A model generated the notes under the pieces. That model saw nothing but the letters and a program-made list of their open reading frames with translations. It did not search any database and had not been told where the DNA came from. Of a stretch of 64,000 bases of DNA, positions 61,870 to 64,000 are shown piece after piece; the stretch's first letter is position 1, and each line of letters begins with the position of its first letter. A program made the position numbers and the translations under genes. Source of the DNA: Candidatus Omnitrophota bacterium (GTDB lineage: Bacteria; Hinthialibacterota; Hinthialibacteria; Hinthialibacterales; JAKPRU01); the NCBI GenBank assembly GCA_029570205.1, contig JAKQSI010000045.1:1-64000 (forward strand), in the 5' to 3' direction.

Positions 61870-63489
61870 TTACCCCCTCATTTTCAGCGCCGCACCAACC
61901 AGCCCGGCAAAAAGCGGATGCGGACGCCATGGTCTCGATTTCAGCTCCGGATGGAATTGACACGCCACAAACCAGGGATGATCTTTCAGCTCAATAATCT
62001 CGACGAGCGTGTTGTCGGGAGAAGTTCCCGAAATAATCATACCCAGGGATTCAAACTGTTCACGATAATCCGCATTAAATTCCCAGCGATGACGGTGGCG
62101 CTCGCTGATATTCCACGACTTGTAAGCAGAATACGCGAGGGTTTTCGGCTTCAAAACGCAAGGATACGCCCCCAACCGCATCGTGCCGCCCTTATCGACC
62201 ACGGAACGTTGCTCATTCAGCAGACTGATTACCGGATAAGGCGTTCTCGGATCAAATTCCGTGCTGGAGGCTCCTTCCAGACCGGCGACATTCCGGGCGA
62301 ACTCGATCACACTGCACTGCATCCCCAGGCAGATTCCGAGAAACGGTATTTTGTTCTCGCGAGCGTACCGGATTGTGTCGATTTTGCCCTCAATGCCCCG
62401 CTTGCCGAACCCCCACGGGACCAGAATGCCGTGAACCCCTTGCAACAGCGCGGCCGGTCCCTGTTTTTCCACGGCTTCGGCGTGAACTTTGATGATATTC
62501 ACGCGACAGTTGTGCCGGATGCCACCATGGGCCAGCGCATCGTAAATAGACCGGTAGGCATCCTGAAGGTTGATATATTTCCCGACAACGGCGATATTCA
62601 CTTCCCCACGCCGGGGATTCTTAATTATGTTGACCATGCGCCGCCAGCTCTGCAAGTTCGGGCGATCTTTCCCCCGCAGCCCGAAATGATCCACAACCAG
62701 CGCATCCAAACCTTCTTCATGATACATGAGCGGGATTTCATAAATGGTGCTTTCGATATCCCGCGCACAGATCACGGAATCGGGGGAGAGGTTGCAGTAC
62801 AGGCCGATTTTCTCCTTCATTTCCCTGGAAAGCGGCCCGGAGGACCGACACAGGAGAATGTCCGGCTGAATACCGATTTCGCGGAGTTTTCCGACACTGT
62901 GCTGAGTCGGCTTGGTCTTATACTCGCCGGCCACCACGATATGCGGTACCAGGGTGAGATGAATATACATGGTGAAACGTTTGCCGCGCTCCCATGCAAT
63001 CTGCCGGATCGCCTCCAGGAACGGATACCCCTCGATATCGCCGACCGTGCCGCCGATCTCCACAATCTGGACATCGGCCCCCACGGAATCAGCCAGCCCC
63101 TGAATCCGACTTTTAATCTCATCGGTAATATGCGGAATCATCTGGACCGTTTTCCCCAGGTATCCGCCGCGACGTTCCCGCGCAATAACGGCCTCGTAAA
63201 TCTGGCCGGTGGACACACTGCTGGCGCGACCGACGTAGCTATTGGTGAAACGCTCGTAATGCCCCAGATCAAGGTCGGTCTCTGCCCCGTCATCGGTAAC
63301 ATAGACCTCCCCGTGCTGATACGGACTCATGGTGCCGGGGTCTACGTTGATATAGGGGTCCAGTTTCTGAAGAACGACCTTGATGTCCCGGGCTTCGAGA
63401 AGACAGCCGAGAGAGGCACACGCGACTCCTTTTCCGAGAGATGAACAAACCCCACCCGTAACGAAGATGAATTTTGTGTCGATGGCCAT
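61870..63489 (-). CDS. pyrG: CTP synthase
   Basis: PyrG aminates UTP to CTP with ATP and glutamine. The 539-aa protein has the synthetase domain ([79 protein letters not shown]) and the class-I glutamine amidotransferase domain with the nucleophile Cys in [18 protein letters not shown] and the FHPE motif in [16 protein letters not shown]. The ORF track starts at 63636, but the usual start is the ATG at 63489 after GAGGG. CTP synthase often sits beside Kdo/LPS genes, as here with lpxL and the lpt-like pair. The divergent region 63490-63736 shows no gene. Confidence 0.97.
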   Translation of the reverse strand: MAIDTKFIFVTGGVCSSLGKGVACASLGCLLEARDIKVVLQKLDPYINVDPGTMSPYQHGEVYVTDDGAETDLDLGHYERFTNSYVGRASSVSTGQIYEAVIARERRGGYLGKTVQMIPHITDEIKSRIQGLADSVGADVQIVEIGGTVGDIEGYPFLEAIRQIAWERGKRFTMYIHLTLVPHIVVAGEYKTKPTQHSVGKLREIGIQPDILLCRSSGPLSREMKEKIGLYCNLSPDSVICARDIESTIYEIPLMYHEEGLDALVVDHFGLRGKDRPNLQSWRRMVNIIKNPRRGEVNIAVVGKYINLQDAYRSIYDALAHGGIRHNCRVNIIKVHAEAVEKQGPAALLQGVHGILVPWGFGKRGIEGKIDTIRYARENKIPFLGICLGMQCSVIEFARNVAGLEGASSTEFDPRTPYPVISLLNEQRSVVDKGGTMRLGAYPCVLKPKTLAYSAYKSWNISERHRHRWEFNADYREQFESLGMIISGTSPDNTLVEIIELKDHPWFVACQFHPELKSRPWRPHPLFAGLVGAALKMRG

Positions 63490-63736
63490 TTCCCTCAACC
63501 TTTGAGCGCTCTTATGGCGCAGATCTTCGCCTGCCCGTAAATCCATTCCTCGAGGAATGTCCGATTGAAACCGAGAACCGTGGAAGAAAACTTCAGGTCG
63601 GGATTCTACAGTACGAGATACCGGAACGTATGTCAAGAAAAAAGAGATTCCCTTTTCCCAAAAATTGTGGATCGACGATCTGGAGAACCGGGATCATTTC
63701 GGTATCATACCTGGAGCCAATGGGATGGGAGTCATC

Positions 63737-64000
63737 ATGGAGACTTACCGATTCACCTGCCCTCGGTGCAGGACTGCTTTCCGAAAGGAAGGCTCACTAC
63801 CGCATGAGCGCTGGAACCTGCTTGCGGTCGTTGTGACCCTGGGCCTTTGGCTTCCGATCTGGGCAGTCGCGCAATGGTGGCGAATTTTCAATTTGTCTCG
63901 ATGCCCGGAATGTAACCGCAGATCCTGGAAGGTATTAGTGCCGTTTCTGGTGGTTCTGCTGGTGACCATAGACGTTCTGGGGTCCTATTTCTATCTTTCG
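63737..64000 (+). CDS. Zinc-ribbon membrane protein, truncated by the window end
   Basis: An open frame of 88 codons runs off the right edge and is missing from the ORF track. GGGAG lies five bases before the ATG at 63737. It starts METYRFTCPRCRTAF with a CPRC knuckle, then a transmembrane helix (LLAVVVTLGLWLPIWAVAQW), a second knuckle CPECNRRSW, and the start of another helix (VLVPFLVVLLVTIDVLG). Paired CxxC motifs around a helix suggest a zinc ribbon embedded in a small membrane protein. An in-frame ATG at 63725 is an alternative start. Function unknown. Confidence 0.65.
   Translation, partial: METYRFTCPRCRTAFRKEGSLPHERWNLLAVVVTLGLWLPIWAVAQWWRIFNLSRCPECNRRSWKVLVPFLVVLLVTIDVLGSYFYLS

Noticed and set aside
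60846-61997. 383-aa plus-strand ORF
   Set aside because: Antisense to lpxL and running through the palindromic repeats; no recognisable motif.
61798-63444. 548-aa plus-strand ORF
   Set aside because: It is the antisense shadow of pyrG, which carries all CTP synthase motifs.

Overview
The window looks like a chromosome segment from a Gram-negative, uncultivated-type bacterium. Evidence for Gram-negative envelope: an LpxL-type lipid A acyltransferase with LptC/LptA-like proteins, and a MurE carrying the meso-diaminopimelate signature DNPR. Secreted proteins with Thr-Pro linkers, FG-GAP/VCBS propellers, and intergenic arrays of short palindromes are features I associate with candidate phyla such as Sumerlaeota or Hydrogenedentota. 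That placement is an inference and needs a marker-gene tree (rsmH, ftsZ, pyrG are all here).

Layout. 1-334 is a 13-copy, 26-bp palindromic tandem array. 365-5045 (minus) holds two secreted, PT-linker proteins, the second ending in a seven-blade FG-GAP propeller. 5345-6145 (plus) is a secreted CBM9-like protein. 6185-11091 (minus) is a central-carbon operon: a ferredoxin-like delta subunit, the alpha, beta and gamma subunits of a 2-oxoacid:ferredoxin oxidoreductase, and citrate synthase, split between delta and alpha by a second palindromic array of 19 units. A GNAT acetyltransferase, a CgeB-like glycosyltransferase and rsmA follow.

14964-32061 (plus) is a complete dcw division/cell-wall operon: mraZ, rsmH, ftsL, ftsI, murE, murF, mraY, murD, ftsW, murG, murC, ftsQ, ftsA, ftsZ. 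It starts with a near-consensus promoter and MraZ-box-like 10-bp repeats and ends in a strong intrinsic terminator. It lacks murB and ddl. Many starts overlap or abut the previous stop, which implies translational coupling.

32193-45183 is an accessory block: a Tat-exported TIM-barrel protein, a DUF1638-hydantoinase fusion, a NUDIX hydrolase, a serine hydrolase, a large protein with the domain order of glucan water dikinases but with a signal peptide, a sodium:solute symporter, a small DUF1080-like protein and a sensor histidine kinase. 45209-63489 (minus) is an envelope block: pyrG, lpxL, lptC-like, lptA-like, a 2138-aa secreted multidomain protein, a membrane-anchored Pro-rich protein, a PpiC/SurA-like protein, a Wzz-like protein, and a YfhO-like membrane protein with two inserted ILEI/FAM3-type domains. 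The window ends inside a zinc-ribbon membrane protein that is absent from the supplied ORF track.

The observations most worth following are the two palindromic arrays whose stem arms differ by a compensatory base pair, purine-rich heptamer repeats placed on the stop codons of three genes, the apparently secreted dikinase-like protein, the YfhO-ILEI architecture and the DUF1638-hydantoinase fusion. Start sites were re-chosen from ribosome binding sites where the ORF-track start was clearly too far upstream. No tRNA, rRNA, CRISPR array, insertion sequence or origin was seen.
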